DNA of 19,901 bases, from the NCBI GenBank assembly GCA_041611095.1, contig JBFINP010000058.1, positions 1-19,901 of the forward strand, given 5' to 3'. Position numbers and translations under genes: made by a program. The stretch comes from UBA6912 sp041611095 (GTDB lineage Bacteria > Actinomycetota > Acidimicrobiia > Spongiisociales > UBA5794). The first letter of the stretch is position 1. Each line of letters begins with the position of its first letter. Below, one piece after another: positions 7,798 through 15,027 of this stretch. Below the pieces are notes generated by a model that was given only the letters and a program-made list of their open reading frames with translations, was not told where the DNA came from and made no database searches.

Positions 7798-8513
7798 GCG
7801 GTGGGCTCGAGTTGGAGGGCGTGGAGGTCCGCTACGGCAGGGTGAGAGCGCTGCACGACGTGCAGCTCACGGTGACGCCGGGCACCACCACCGCCGTCCT
7901 CGGTCGCAACGGTGCCGGCAAGTCCTCGTTGCTCCGCGCCATCGCCGGGGCCGTCCGCCCGTCCGGCGGCCACGTCCGCTGGAACGAGGACGACATCACG
8001 CGCTGGAGCGCCGACCGACGCGCTCGTGCGGGGGTCGGGCTCGTGCCCGAGGGTCGCAGGATCTTCCCCGACCTGACGGTCGCCGAGAACCTCCGACTCG
8101 GCGGCTTCGCGCTGGCGAGCGAAGAGCTCGAGGCACGGATGGAGACGACGGCAGAGCTCTTTCCCATCCTCGCCGAGCGCTCCAACCAGCCGGCCGGCCG
8201 CCTGTCCGGCGGTCAGCAGCAGATGCTCGCCATCGGCAGGGCGTTGATGTCGCGCCCCGATCTCCTCTTGCTCGATGAGCCCTCGCTCGGACTCTCGCCG
8301 CTCGCCGTCGGAGCCGTATACGAACAGCTGGCGGCACTCGGTGAGACCACCATCACGATGCTCCTCGTAGAGCAGCACATTCACCGGGCACTCGACCTCG
8401 CCGACGCCGCCGTTGTTCTGAGTCTCGGCCAGATCGTCGCAAGCGAGGCGCCCGAGACCCTGGCCGCCGATCCGCGACTCGTCAGCGCCTACCTGGGGGG
8501 TGGCCGCCCATGA
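7794..8513 (+). CDS. ABC transporter ATP-binding protein, branched-chain amino acid type (LivF-like)
   Basis: A 239-residue ATPase with all motifs intact: Walker A GRNGAGKS at 37-44, signature LSGGQQ at 137-142, Walker B with Asp161-Glu162 (LLLLDEPSLGLSP) and switch His195 (LLVEQH). LivF proteins normally pair with LivG as a heterodimer; here the partner is the C-terminal half of the fused upstream protein. One full and one variant signature motif would give two unequal ATP sites. The GTG start overlaps the previous stop by 4 nt (GTGA). The 3' end overlaps the start of the DUF2848 gene by 4 nt, which ties the importer to the enzymes that follow. Confidence 0.92.
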   Translation: MSGGLELEGVEVRYGRVRALHDVQLTVTPGTTTAVLGRNGAGKSSLLRAIAGAVRPSGGHVRWNEDDITRWSADRRARAGVGLVPEGRRIFPDLTVAENLRLGGFALASEELEARMETTAELFPILAERSNQPAGRLSGGQQQMLAIGRALMSRPDLLLLDEPSLGLSPLAVGAVYEQLAALGETTITMLLVEQHIHRALDLADAAVVLSLGQIVASEAPETLAADPRLVSAYLGGGRP

Positions 8514-9178
8514 TCTTCACGGTGGACGGCGACCCCATCGAGGTAGAGCCCGAAGTCGTCATCGTCGCCGGGTTCACGGGACGTGACCGTGCGTCCGTGG
8601 GGGCGCACGTCGACGAGCTTCGTGCGCAAGGCGTGCCAACCCCGGGTCGAGTCCCGACCTTCTACGAGGTCGCTCCCGATCAGCTGACGCACGACGGCGA
8701 GATCATCGTGGTCGGCGGTGCGACATCGGGCGAGGCAGAGATTGCAATCGTCACCTGCGGCGACCGTCGGCTCGTGACTCTGGCCTCCGATCACACCGAT
8801 CGTGAGGCCGAATCCGTCGACATCGAGCTGTCGAAGCGGGTTTGCCCCAAGCCACTCGCCCGCGACGCGTGGGACTACGCGGGCGTCGCCGACCGTTGGG
8901 ACGAACTCGAGCTCGCCGCGTGGATCGAGGACGACGGCGCCCGGCAGCCGTATCAGGCTGGAAGCGCAGCCGACTTTCTCCGCGTCGATGAGATCGAAGC
9001 GGCCGTCCCTTTCCGCCGGCGCCCGGGATGCTGGGTGTTGCTCATGGGTACCTTGCCCGTCATCGGACCGATTCGGCCCAGCCGCCGGTTCGCCGCCCGG
9101 CTTCACGACCCGGGTGCCCGACGTTCCATCGAGCTCGACTACACCATCCGCTTCACCGACCATCTGCGGCGCCCGTGA
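8510..9178 (+). CDS. DUF2848 family protein
   Basis: A 222-residue soluble protein that matches my memory of the DUF2848 family. It has GFTGRDRASVGAHVDEL (residues about 21-37), a VPTFYEV segment, a SGEAEIAI segment, the invariant-looking SDHTDRE (about 93-99) and the Cys-containing stretch SKRVCPKPLARDAWDY. No catalytic role is established for the family. The cluster of Asp, His and Thr in SDHTDRE would suit a metal or small-molecule site. Genes of this family often stand beside amidases and importers, as here: the start overlaps LivF and the stop overlaps the amidase GTG, both by 4 nt. I infer a role in handling the imported substrate before or after amide hydrolysis. Confidence 0.8.
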   Translation: MIFTVDGDPIEVEPEVVIVAGFTGRDRASVGAHVDELRAQGVPTPGRVPTFYEVAPDQLTHDGEIIVVGGATSGEAEIAIVTCGDRRLVTLASDHTDREAESVDIELSKRVCPKPLARDAWDYAGVADRWDELELAAWIEDDGARQPYQAGSAADFLRVDEIEAAVPFRRRPGCWVLLMGTLPVIGPIRPSRRFAARLHDPGARRSIELDYTIRFTDHLRRP

Positions 9179-10563
9179 CGGCGGCGAACGAGGAGCGGAT
9201 ACGTGCGGCCGCCACTCGGGTCGGCGTCGAGCTCGAAGACCGCGACGTCACCGGGTCCACTCTCTTTCTCGATCGCGTCGAGGCCGGCCTGGAGCTGCGC
9301 CCCGCATCGGCGGTCTCGGCCCCGACCCCGGAGCGCGAAGACCGGAACGCCGGCGGCCACGGTGGCGAGCCGCCCGAAAGCCGGCTGCCCGAACCGGGGG
9401 CTCTGGCGAGCGACGGCGGCCCCTACCTCACGGTGCTGTCTCACTCCCCTCCCACACCCGGAGCCACCGGCTCGTTGGCCGGCTGGACCCTCGCCGTCAA
9501 GGACTTGATCTCCGTCGCCGGGGTCCCGTTGAGCGCCGGCTCACAAGTCCGTTCGGATGCCGCGGCCGAGCGGCACGATGCGTCCGTCGTGACGTCCCTG
9601 CGCCGGGCCGGCGCCGCGATCGTCGGCACGACGGCGCTCCACGAGTTCGCCTTCGGTGTCACCGGCATCAACCACTCCACCGGCACGCCGGTGAACCGGG
9701 CGGCGCCGGATCGGGCTCCGGGGGGATCGAGCTCCGGCTCCGCCGTCGCCGTCGCCGAGGGTTCTGCGCGCATCGCCCTGGGCACGGACACCGGCGGATC
9801 CGTGCGGATACCTGCTGCCCTCTGTGGCGTCGTCGGCTTCAAACCGAGCAGGGAGCGGTACTCGACCGAGGGAGTGTTTCCGCTGTCCCCATCGCTCGAC
9901 CACGTTGGGCTGATGGGATCCTCGGTCGCCGACGTGGTTGCGGCAGATCGGGTCTTGTCGGGTTCCTCCGAGCAGGGACGCCGCCCGGCCCGCCTGGGAG
10001 TCCTCACCGCCGAGCTGGCCGCAAGCACGACACACGTTCGCCGGTCGGTGTCGGATGTCATCGGACTCCTGAGAGCGGCGGGGATCGAACTCGCGGAGGT
10101 GACGCTCCCGCGAGCCGAGCGAGTGTTTGCGATCAGCACCGCCCTGATGTTCTGCGAGGCAGCCGTGGTCCATGACGAGACGCTGCGGAGCATGCCCCAG
10201 GCGTACGGCGACGACGTTCGCCTTCGACTGGTCCAAGGTGCGGCCATACCCGCGGCATGGCATGCCGAAGCCCGCTCCCAACAGGACCGCGTGCGAAGTC
10301 AGGTCGCCGAAGCCATGGGTCGCGTCGATGGTGTCATCGGGCCCACCGTGCCGATCGCGGCACCCCACCTGCAACGGGCCGCAGACCCCGCAGTCTCTGC
10401 TGCCCTGGTGGCGTTCACCCGGATCGCGAACCTCGCCGGGGTGCCCGCACTCAGCCTCCCCATCGCCACCCATGGGTTGCCGGTGGGTGTCCAGATCATG
10501 GGAAGGACGGACGAGGCGGTCCTGGCGGTAGCGGCGGAGATCGAAGCGACGATGGCCCGGTGA
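9175..10563 (+). CDS. Amidase-signature family hydrolase
   Basis: A 462-residue protein with the full Ser-cisSer-Lys apparatus of the amidase signature family: Lys109 in TLAVKD, the Gly/Ser-rich loop APGGSSSGS with the cis-Ser at about 185, and nucleophile Ser209 in GTDTGGSVRIPA. Spacings of 76 and 24 residues are normal for the family. Such enzymes hydrolyse amides to the acid and ammonia or amine; the exact substrate cannot be told. I chose GTG 9175 because it overlaps the DUF2848 stop. The frame is open further upstream, but that part lies inside the previous gene. The first 80 residues hold a polar, Pro/Gly-rich segment. The gene ends one base before the convergent Old Yellow Enzyme gene, with no room for a terminator. 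Confidence 0.9.
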   Translation: MTAANEERIRAAATRVGVELEDRDVTGSTLFLDRVEAGLELRPASAVSAPTPEREDRNAGGHGGEPPESRLPEPGALASDGGPYLTVLSHSPPTPGATGSLAGWTLAVKDLISVAGVPLSAGSQVRSDAAAERHDASVVTSLRRAGAAIVGTTALHEFAFGVTGINHSTGTPVNRAAPDRAPGGSSSGSAVAVAEGSARIALGTDTGGSVRIPAALCGVVGFKPSRERYSTEGVFPLSPSLDHVGLMGSSVADVVAADRVLSGSSEQGRRPARLGVLTAELAASTTHVRRSVSDVIGLLRAAGIELAEVTLPRAERVFAISTALMFCEAAVVHDETLRSMPQAYGDDVRLRLVQGAAIPAAWHAEARSQQDRVRSQVAEAMGRVDGVIGPTVPIAAPHLQRAADPAVSAALVAFTRIANLAGVPALSLPIATHGLPVGVQIMGRTDEAVLAVAAEIEATMAR

Positions 10564-10564
10564 C

Positions 10565-11713
10565 TCATCGAGTCTGGGATGGGGCGCCTCGTGGGTACGA
10601 CACCTGGCCGCCCTGGTGGAGCCTCGAGTGGATGCCGGCACGCTCGTACTGAATCGGGAGCTGCGGCTCCAGGCCCATCGCAGCGGCGGCGTGGTGGGGC
10701 CAGTACGGGTCCCACAGCAGCATGCGACCCAGCACGACGATGTCGGCCTCCTCCGCCCGCAGTATCTCCTCGACATGGAATGGATCGACGAGCAAGCCGA
10801 CGGCGGCGGTGCGGATTCCTACCTCCTTGCGCACCTCGGCTGCGAAGGGCACCTGGTAGCCCGGGAAGCGCTCGATGGCCTGTTCCTGGGTGGTTCCGCC
10901 GCTGGAGCAATCGATGACATCGACACCCAGCGGCTCGATGAGCCGAGCGGCCGCCACCGTGTCGTCGACCGTCCAGCCCCCCTCGACCCAATCCGTTGCC
11001 GACATCCGCACGAACAGAGGGAGATCCTCGGGCCAGACCTCACGCACGGCCGCCACCACCTCGACGAGGAGCCGAGCACGATTCTCGAGGCTCCCCCCGT
11101 ACGCGTCGCTGCGTCCGTTGGAGATCGGCGACAAGAACTGATGCAGCAGGTAGCCATGGGCCGCATGGATCTCCATGATGCGAAAACCTGCTCGCCGAGC
11201 CCGCTCCGCCGCCGTTCGCCACTTGGCAACGACGGCCTCGATTCCCCCTTCGGTCAACGCCTCCGGTACGAGATCGCCGGGCTCCCAAGGGATCGCGCTC
11301 GGACCGACCACCTGCCACCCGCCCTCGGCGCTTGGGATCGCCCGGCGGCCCTCCCAGGGACGCATATGGGACGCCTTGCGCCCTGCGTGAGCGAGCTGAA
11401 TCCCAGGAATGGAGCCGAGTTCCGAGATTCGGCCGGCGATCCTCGTGAACGCAGTCTCTTGGTCGTCGTTGTACAGGCCGGTGTCCCAGGGCGAGATGCG
11501 GCCGATCGCTTCGATGGCCGTTGCCTCGGTCATGACGATCCCGGCGCCTCCTACCGCTCGGGTGGCCAGATGGACGTAATGCCACTCGTTCGGGACGCCG
11601 TCGATCGCGGAGTACTGGCACATCGGCGAGACCATGATCCGGTTCTTCGCGACCACGTCGCGCAGGTCGATCGGCTGGAAAAGCAACGGCCGATCAGCGT
11701 CGAGAAGGCTCAT
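10565..11713 (-). CDS. Old Yellow Enzyme family NADH:flavin oxidoreductase (YqjM/NamA-like)
   Basis: A 382-residue FMN-dependent TIM-barrel enzyme. It has the class III marks: SPMCQYSA with Cys32 and Tyr34, LAHAGRKAS (107-115), the substrate pair His183/His186 in EIHAAHGYLLHQFLSP, and GRSDAYGGSLENRARL. The C-terminal phosphate-binding part ends ADIVVLGRMLLWDPYWP. Relatives reduce activated C=C bonds of enones and related compounds with NAD(P)H. The ATG at 11713 lies one base after the stop of the AhpD-like gene, so the two form one minus-strand operon. In this island it could reduce an unsaturated or dearomatised intermediate; that is inferred. Confidence 0.92.
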   Translation of the reverse strand: MSLLDADRPLLFQPIDLRDVVAKNRIMVSPMCQYSAIDGVPNEWHYVHLATRAVGGAGIVMTEATAIEAIGRISPWDTGLYNDDQETAFTRIAGRISELGSIPGIQLAHAGRKASHMRPWEGRRAIPSAEGGWQVVGPSAIPWEPGDLVPEALTEGGIEAVVAKWRTAAERARRAGFRIMEIHAAHGYLLHQFLSPISNGRSDAYGGSLENRARLLVEVVAAVREVWPEDLPLFVRMSATDWVEGGWTVDDTVAAARLIEPLGVDVIDCSSGGTTQEQAIERFPGYQVPFAAEVRKEVGIRTAAVGLLVDPFHVEEILRAEEADIVVLGRMLLWDPYWPHHAAAAMGLEPQLPIQYERAGIHSRLHQGGQVSYPRGAPSQTR

Positions 11714-11714
11714 G

Positions 11715-12344
11715 TCAGGCGTCCGCCGGTGCGTCCTTCGTCACGTCGAGCCAGTGAGATTCGTGCAGCAGGTGGTGCTCGATCGGCACGTCGAGGTTCG
11801 AATGGATGCGGTTGTAGAAGGCCCAGAACCCCAGGGTCGCCGCGATCTCCACGATCTCCTCAGGACTGAAGTGACCGGCCAGCGCCCCACGTAAGGCATC
11901 GGTGGTGTGCTGCGGCCCGCGCGAGGCGGCGTCGACGAAGTCCCACGCCACACGTTCGCGCTCATCTGCGGGATTCCGCAACAACAGTATGTCCCTCAGC
12001 TGCGCATCGTCGTAACCGAACTTCTTCCGCATCGTGTTCGCATGGTGGGTCGTGCAGTACCGGCACCCATGGTTGCGGGAGACGATGAACGACATGCGGT
12101 ACTTGAACTCCTCCGAGAGGACGTTCGACTCGTGACGCATCACCGTGTTGTTGAGACGGATGATCTGACGCAAGATCTCGGGCCGATGGGCGTAGAGCTT
12201 GAGCGCATTGGGGAGGAAGCCCATACGCGCCTCGTATGCTTCGAGCTGGGCGGCCACCTCGCGCGGTAGGTCGGTCGTGTCGGCATAGGCGAAGAACGGT
12301 TCTGCCTCTGCCTCCGCCCCAGCCCCATCGACCTCGGTCTCCAT
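11715..12344 (-). CDS. AhpD-like / carboxymuconolactone decarboxylase-fold protein, copy 1
   Basis: A 209-residue protein with an acidic, Glu/Ala-rich start and the AhpD-like core. The core includes GFLPNALKLY (42-51), RLNN, EEFKYRMSFIVSR and the redox motif CRYCTTHH (Cys94, Cys97, His100). AhpD-type proteins use such a CxxC pair in thiol peroxidase or relay chemistry; other family members are decarboxylases. The C-terminal part (AFYNRIHSN and HWLDVTKD) is shared with a second copy in this window at 17410-18063. I chose ATG at 12344 because GGGGAG lies five bases upstream on the minus strand; an upstream extension to 12440 would run through the shared operator. It is first in an operon with the Old Yellow Enzyme and divergent from the UbiD-like gene. 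Confidence 0.85.
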   Translation of the reverse strand: METEVDGAGAEAEAEPFFAYADTTDLPREVAAQLEAYEARMGFLPNALKLYAHRPEILRQIIRLNNTVMRHESNVLSEEFKYRMSFIVSRNHGCRYCTTHHANTMRKKFGYDDAQLRDILLLRNPADERERVAWDFVDAASRGPQHTTDALRGALAGHFSPEEIVEIAATLGFWAFYNRIHSNLDVPIEHHLLHESHWLDVTKDAPADA

Positions 12345-12371
12345 GGCATCTCCCCGGCTGGCTTCGCGCCC

Positions 12372-12396
12372 CCGACCGGGACTCGATCCCGGTCGG
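12372..12396 (-). other. Perfect 10-bp stem-loop in the leader of AhpD-like copy 1
   Basis: CCGACCGGGA (12372-12381) and TCCCGGTCGG (12387-12396) form a perfect inverted repeat around CTCGA. If the minus-strand transcript starts near 12402, as the -10-like TATATT in the operator suggests, the message would begin with this hairpin a few bases from its 5' end. Such 5' hairpins often slow mRNA decay. On the DNA level it may instead be a regulator site. The stem and loop also resemble a tRNA T-arm, but no tRNA body surrounds it. Confidence 0.5.
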
Positions 12397-12399
12397 CGG

Positions 12400-12418
12400 C
12401 TGGCATGTAATATACTAG
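12400..12418. promoter_or_regulatory. Shared operator copy 1 with divergent -10 elements
   Basis: The 19 bases CTGGCATGTAATATACTAG are an AT-rich island in GC-rich DNA and match the element at 18084-18102 at 17 positions. Six of nine base pairs are symmetric around the centre, as expected for a dimeric regulator. It holds a plus-strand -10-like TATACT (12411-12416) facing the UbiD-like gene and a minus-strand TATATT (12414 to 12409) facing AhpD-like copy 1. A protein bound here would block both promoters. The GntR/FCD regulator encoded at 16757-17413 is the likely ligand, by inference. Confidence 0.65.
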
Positions 12419-12453
12419 ATCTGAACTGCACCTCTCCCACCCGGAGGCGACGT

Positions 12454-13836
12454 ATGGCCGACCTTCAGCAGTTCCTCGACGAGCACCGCGGCGACCTCAT
12501 CGAGATCGACAAGCCGGTCGCGCTCGAACACGTCGGGGCGCTCACCGCGCAGACCACGGACACCGTCGTCTTCAATCACATCGACGGCTTTCCCGGATGG
12601 CGACTGGTCGACCACCTCTTCGTCGGCCGCGCCGCCCAGGCCCGCGTTCTCGGGTGCGATCCAGACGAGGTCGTGCCGACGCTCGCCGAGGTCATCCGCC
12701 GCGGACCCAAACCATTGCGCGAGGTCGACGATGCGCCTTGTCACGAGGTGGTGATGGAGGGCGACGACGTCGACCTCACCACGCTGCCCATCGTGACCCA
12801 CACCGATCGCGACCCCTACCCCTACACGACGAGCTTTGCGATCCACAAGGACCCCGAGACCGGCCAGTACAACCAGATGTTTCCTCGATGTGGAGTGCTG
12901 AGCCGGAACGAGATGGTGGCGTCCTTCGTGTCGGGAACCGTGCAGCGCATCCACGGCAAGTACAAGGCGGCGGGCGAGAAGATGCCGCAGGCGGTTGCGA
13001 TCGGGACACATCCTGCGTGGGAGCTGTGCGGCTGCTACTCCCATCCCCACAAGGACTGGTGGGAGTTGGAGCTCTACGAGGCCATCACGGGACAGGTCGG
13101 CGAGGTCACCAGGTGCAAGACGGTGGATCTCGTGGTGCCCGCCGACGCTTCGGTCGTGATCGAGGGCTTCGTCCATCCCGATCGCACGGCCCAGGACGGG
13201 CCGTCACCGGGCCCCACGATGCTCTTCAACCCCTACGCATCCCAACAGCCGGTGTTCGAGGTGACGGCCGTCACCATGCGGAAAGAGCCCATCTACCGCA
13301 ACCACCTGATGACGCCGTTCACCGACCATCAAGAGATGCCACGCCTGTTCCACGAGGCGATCATCTACGACAAGCTCGCCGCGATGGGGCTCGACGTCCG
13401 CGACGTCTGCTTCTCTCAGGCCGGGGGCTCGCTCTCCGTCCTGGTCCAGGTCGAGCCTCGGTATGACGGGCAAGTGACGGACGCCATGCTTTCGGTGCTC
13501 GGTTCGTCATGGCCGAACGTCAAGATGGCGATCATCGTCGATCCGGACATCGACATCTACGACTATCGGGATGTGCTCTACGCCCTCTCGGTGCGCGTTG
13601 ATCCTTCCAAGGACGTGCTGGTCGTGCCCAACGCCCGCGGCTTTCCTTTCGACCCGACGGCCGAACCCGTGATCGGCGCTTTCCCCAACACCGCCGACAC
13701 CAGGTTCCCCTGCGTGGTCGGCAAGTGGGGCATCGATGCCACGAAGCCGCCCGCCTACCGGGAGGAGCGCGCCAACTACGAACGTGCCTGGCCCGATCAT
13801 TGGGGCGAGGTCGATCTCGGCGACTACCTGACCTGA
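12454..13836 (+). CDS. UbiD-family prenyl-FMN-dependent decarboxylase homologue
   Basis: A 460-residue protein of normal UbiD length. By alignment from memory with fungal Fdc1, Asn140 and Glu204 fit metal ligands (Asn168, Glu233) and Arg145 fits the catalytic Arg173. The family blocks CKTVDLVVPADASVVIEGFV (about 222-240) and PVFEVTAVTMRKEPIY are present. The normal EGPFGE segment, carrying Glu277 and Glu282, reads DGPSPG here (248-253), so the first Glu becomes Asp248 and the second Gly253. UbiD enzymes add or remove CO2 on aromatic or unsaturated acids with prenylated FMN made by UbiX, and a ubiX gene lies 2.4 kb downstream. ATG 12454 follows GGAGG (12443-12447) by six bases. The gene leads a plus-strand operon under the shared operator. 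Substrate and direction are unknown. Confidence 0.88.
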   Translation: MADLQQFLDEHRGDLIEIDKPVALEHVGALTAQTTDTVVFNHIDGFPGWRLVDHLFVGRAAQARVLGCDPDEVVPTLAEVIRRGPKPLREVDDAPCHEVVMEGDDVDLTTLPIVTHTDRDPYPYTTSFAIHKDPETGQYNQMFPRCGVLSRNEMVASFVSGTVQRIHGKYKAAGEKMPQAVAIGTHPAWELCGCYSHPHKDWWELELYEAITGQVGEVTRCKTVDLVVPADASVVIEGFVHPDRTAQDGPSPGPTMLFNPYASQQPVFEVTAVTMRKEPIYRNHLMTPFTDHQEMPRLFHEAIIYDKLAAMGLDVRDVCFSQAGGSLSVLVQVEPRYDGQVTDAMLSVLGSSWPNVKMAIIVDPDIDIYDYRDVLYALSVRVDPSKDVLVVPNARGFPFDPTAEPVIGAFPNTADTRFPCVVGKWGIDATKPPAYREERANYERAWPDHWGEVDLGDYLT

Positions 13837-13872
13837 GCGATCTGAGCCGGCGCACGACGAAGGAGAGGTGGC

Positions 13873-14214
13873 ATGGCCAAACCCGAGCTCGAGTTCCACA
13901 TGCCCCGGAGCGAATGGCGTCCATCGGGCCCACCCGGATTCTGGGAGATGATCCTGTCGGAAGATCCCGAAACCGGCGCCTACACCCGGCTGGCACGGCT
14001 CGACCCCGGCACCGACACCTCGGAGCTGGGAGTGTTCCGACACGACTTCAGGGAAGAGGCCTACCTCATCGACGGTGAGCTGACCGATCTCTCTCTCGGC
14101 CAGACCTTCACACCCGGCATGTACACATGCCGGCCGGTGGGCATGCCGCACGGGCCGTACCGCAGCGATCCGGGATGCCTACTGGTCGAGTTCCGCTACG
14201 ACTTCACCAGGTGA
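13873..14214 (+). CDS. Small single-domain cupin
   Basis: A 113-residue protein with one cupin barrel. Motif 1 is reduced to HDFREEAYLIDGEL (His57, Glu61/62). Motif 2 is well kept as PGMYTCRPVGMPHGPY (81-96) with the metal-ligand His93. The usual HxH of motif 1 is only partly present, so the metal site may have fewer His ligands. Small cupins serve as dioxygenases, isomerases or lyases in degradation pathways, or as anti-sigma and sensor domains. The start has a strong ribosome site, AAGGAGAGG, 36 nt after the UbiD-like stop, and the stop overlaps the next GTG by 4 nt. A pathway enzyme acting on the same substrate is likely. Confidence 0.75.
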   Translation: MAKPELEFHMPRSEWRPSGPPGFWEMILSEDPETGAYTRLARLDPGTDTSELGVFRHDFREEAYLIDGELTDLSLGQTFTPGMYTCRPVGMPHGPYRSDPGCLLVEFRYDFTR

Positions 14215-14531
14215 GCGCGTCGTACCTGGTCATATACGAAGGCCGGCCCGACGACGCGGACGCCTTCTTCGACTACTACGTCACCAAGCACGTGCCCTTG
14301 ATCTGGGGCTTTCCCCGAATCCGAGCGGTGGAGATCATGCGCGAGGTGGGCGACTCGGAGCTCTTCATGATCACCCGTCTCGTCTTCGACACGGTCGAGG
14401 AGTTGCGGCAGGCGGTCACCTCGCCGTATCGCAGCGTCACCAAAGCCGACATGGACAAGTTCCCGGCATTCCGCGGGACCATCCGATGGGAGATCGTCGA
14501 GAACCTCGACTTCACTCCTCCCGAGGACTAG
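14211..14531 (+). CDS. EthD-like dimeric alpha-beta barrel protein
   Basis: A 106-residue protein starting at GTG 14211, which overlaps the cupin stop (GTGA). The pattern of an opening strand (SYLVIYEGRP), a helix with FFDYYVTKHVPLIWGFPRIRAVEI, a central strand MITRLVFDTVEELRQAV and a closing strand IRWEIVENLDF fits the EthD and related ferredoxin-like dimeric barrels. The His in TKHVPL corresponds to the conserved His of the family. Members occur in ether, polyketide and lactone degradation; many have no known reaction. Its tight link to the cupin and the UbiD-like gene suggests a step in the same pathway. An in-frame upstream ATG at 14127 lies inside the cupin gene and is not needed. Confidence 0.7.
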   Translation: MSASYLVIYEGRPDDADAFFDYYVTKHVPLIWGFPRIRAVEIMREVGDSELFMITRLVFDTVEELRQAVTSPYRSVTKADMDKFPAFRGTIRWEIVENLDFTPPED

Positions 14532-14553
14532 TGGCTCGATCGCCCGGACACCC

Positions 14554-15027
14554 TCACGATGCGGGGCGTCGGGGCGGGGGACCACTCTCGGGGTCGGCCA
14601 GCCACGCCCGGCAGGCCCGCCAGTATTCGAGGTAGGCCTCGCCGCCTTCGGCGCCCGTCGGGAGGAACGAGAGTTCGAGCGACCACGGCAGCTCGATCGA
14701 CGGACGGATCGCGACGATCGGGCCCTCTACAACGGCCACGTCGTCGTGAATCATCACCGACAGCGGGGCGAGCGACACTCGGAGAGCAGTTCGCTCGGCG
14801 ACGACCAGGAGCGTCGCGCTGGTCGCCCCAGCCTGAGCCACCGAACTGCGTGCCTCGACCGCACACCGAACGAGACCATCGACGGAGTAGACGCTCCCTG
14901 TGGCCAGCATCGCCATCGCAGGTGGAGTCGAGTCGACCACGGCGATGATGGCCCGGCCGCCCTCGCTGGACGGGAGCGGAGCGATGGCGTCAGTGAACGC
15001 GCCGAGCAGGCCGACCGGCACGCTCAT
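14554..15027 (-). CDS. Hypothetical protein, possibly split-barrel flavin-binding (PPOX-like)
   Basis: A 157-residue protein that starts at ATG 15027 and overlaps the stop of the isomerase homologue gene upstream on the same strand by 4 nt, so the two are one operon. The run of short strands (GRAIIAVVDS, PPAMAMLATGSVYSV, LVRCAVEARSSVAQAG, ATLLVVAERTALRVSL) resembles the pyridoxamine 5'-phosphate oxidase / flavin reductase split barrel. The tail GGEAYLEYWRACRAWLADP is helical. No signature motif is certain. If it binds flavin it could supply reduced FMN for UbiX, but this is speculation. It converges on the EthD-like gene with a 22-nt gap. Confidence 0.6.
   Translation of the reverse strand: MSVPVGLLGAFTDAIAPLPSSEGGRAIIAVVDSTPPAMAMLATGSVYSVDGLVRCAVEARSSVAQAGATSATLLVVAERTALRVSLAPLSVMIHDDVAVVEGPIVAIRPSIELPWSLELSFLPTGAEGGEAYLEYWRACRAWLADPESGPPPRRPAS

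Noticed and set aside
9541..10776. Long minus-strand open frame (411 codons) over the amidase gene
   Set aside because: It runs antisense to a clear amidase with all catalytic residues, crosses into the Old Yellow Enzyme gene, and has low-complexity, Arg/Gly-rich content with no recognisable domain. It is a product of high GC.
10616..11869. Long plus-strand open frame (417 codons) over the Old Yellow Enzyme gene
   Set aside because: The minus strand carries the full YqjM-type motifs; the antisense frame shows none and spans two genes.
12372..12396. A tRNA gene on the minus strand suggested by the T-arm-like hairpin
   Set aside because: No anticodon arm, D-arm or matching acceptor strands surround it, and the first loop T is A.
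12345..12440. Upstream extension of AhpD-like copy 1, giving 241 residues
   Set aside because: The added residues are encoded by the hairpin and operator, and a good ribosome site precedes ATG 12344.
12343..12453. Upstream extension of the UbiD-like gene, giving 497 residues
   Set aside because: It would make the divergent promoter and operator coding; GGAGG correctly precedes ATG 12454.
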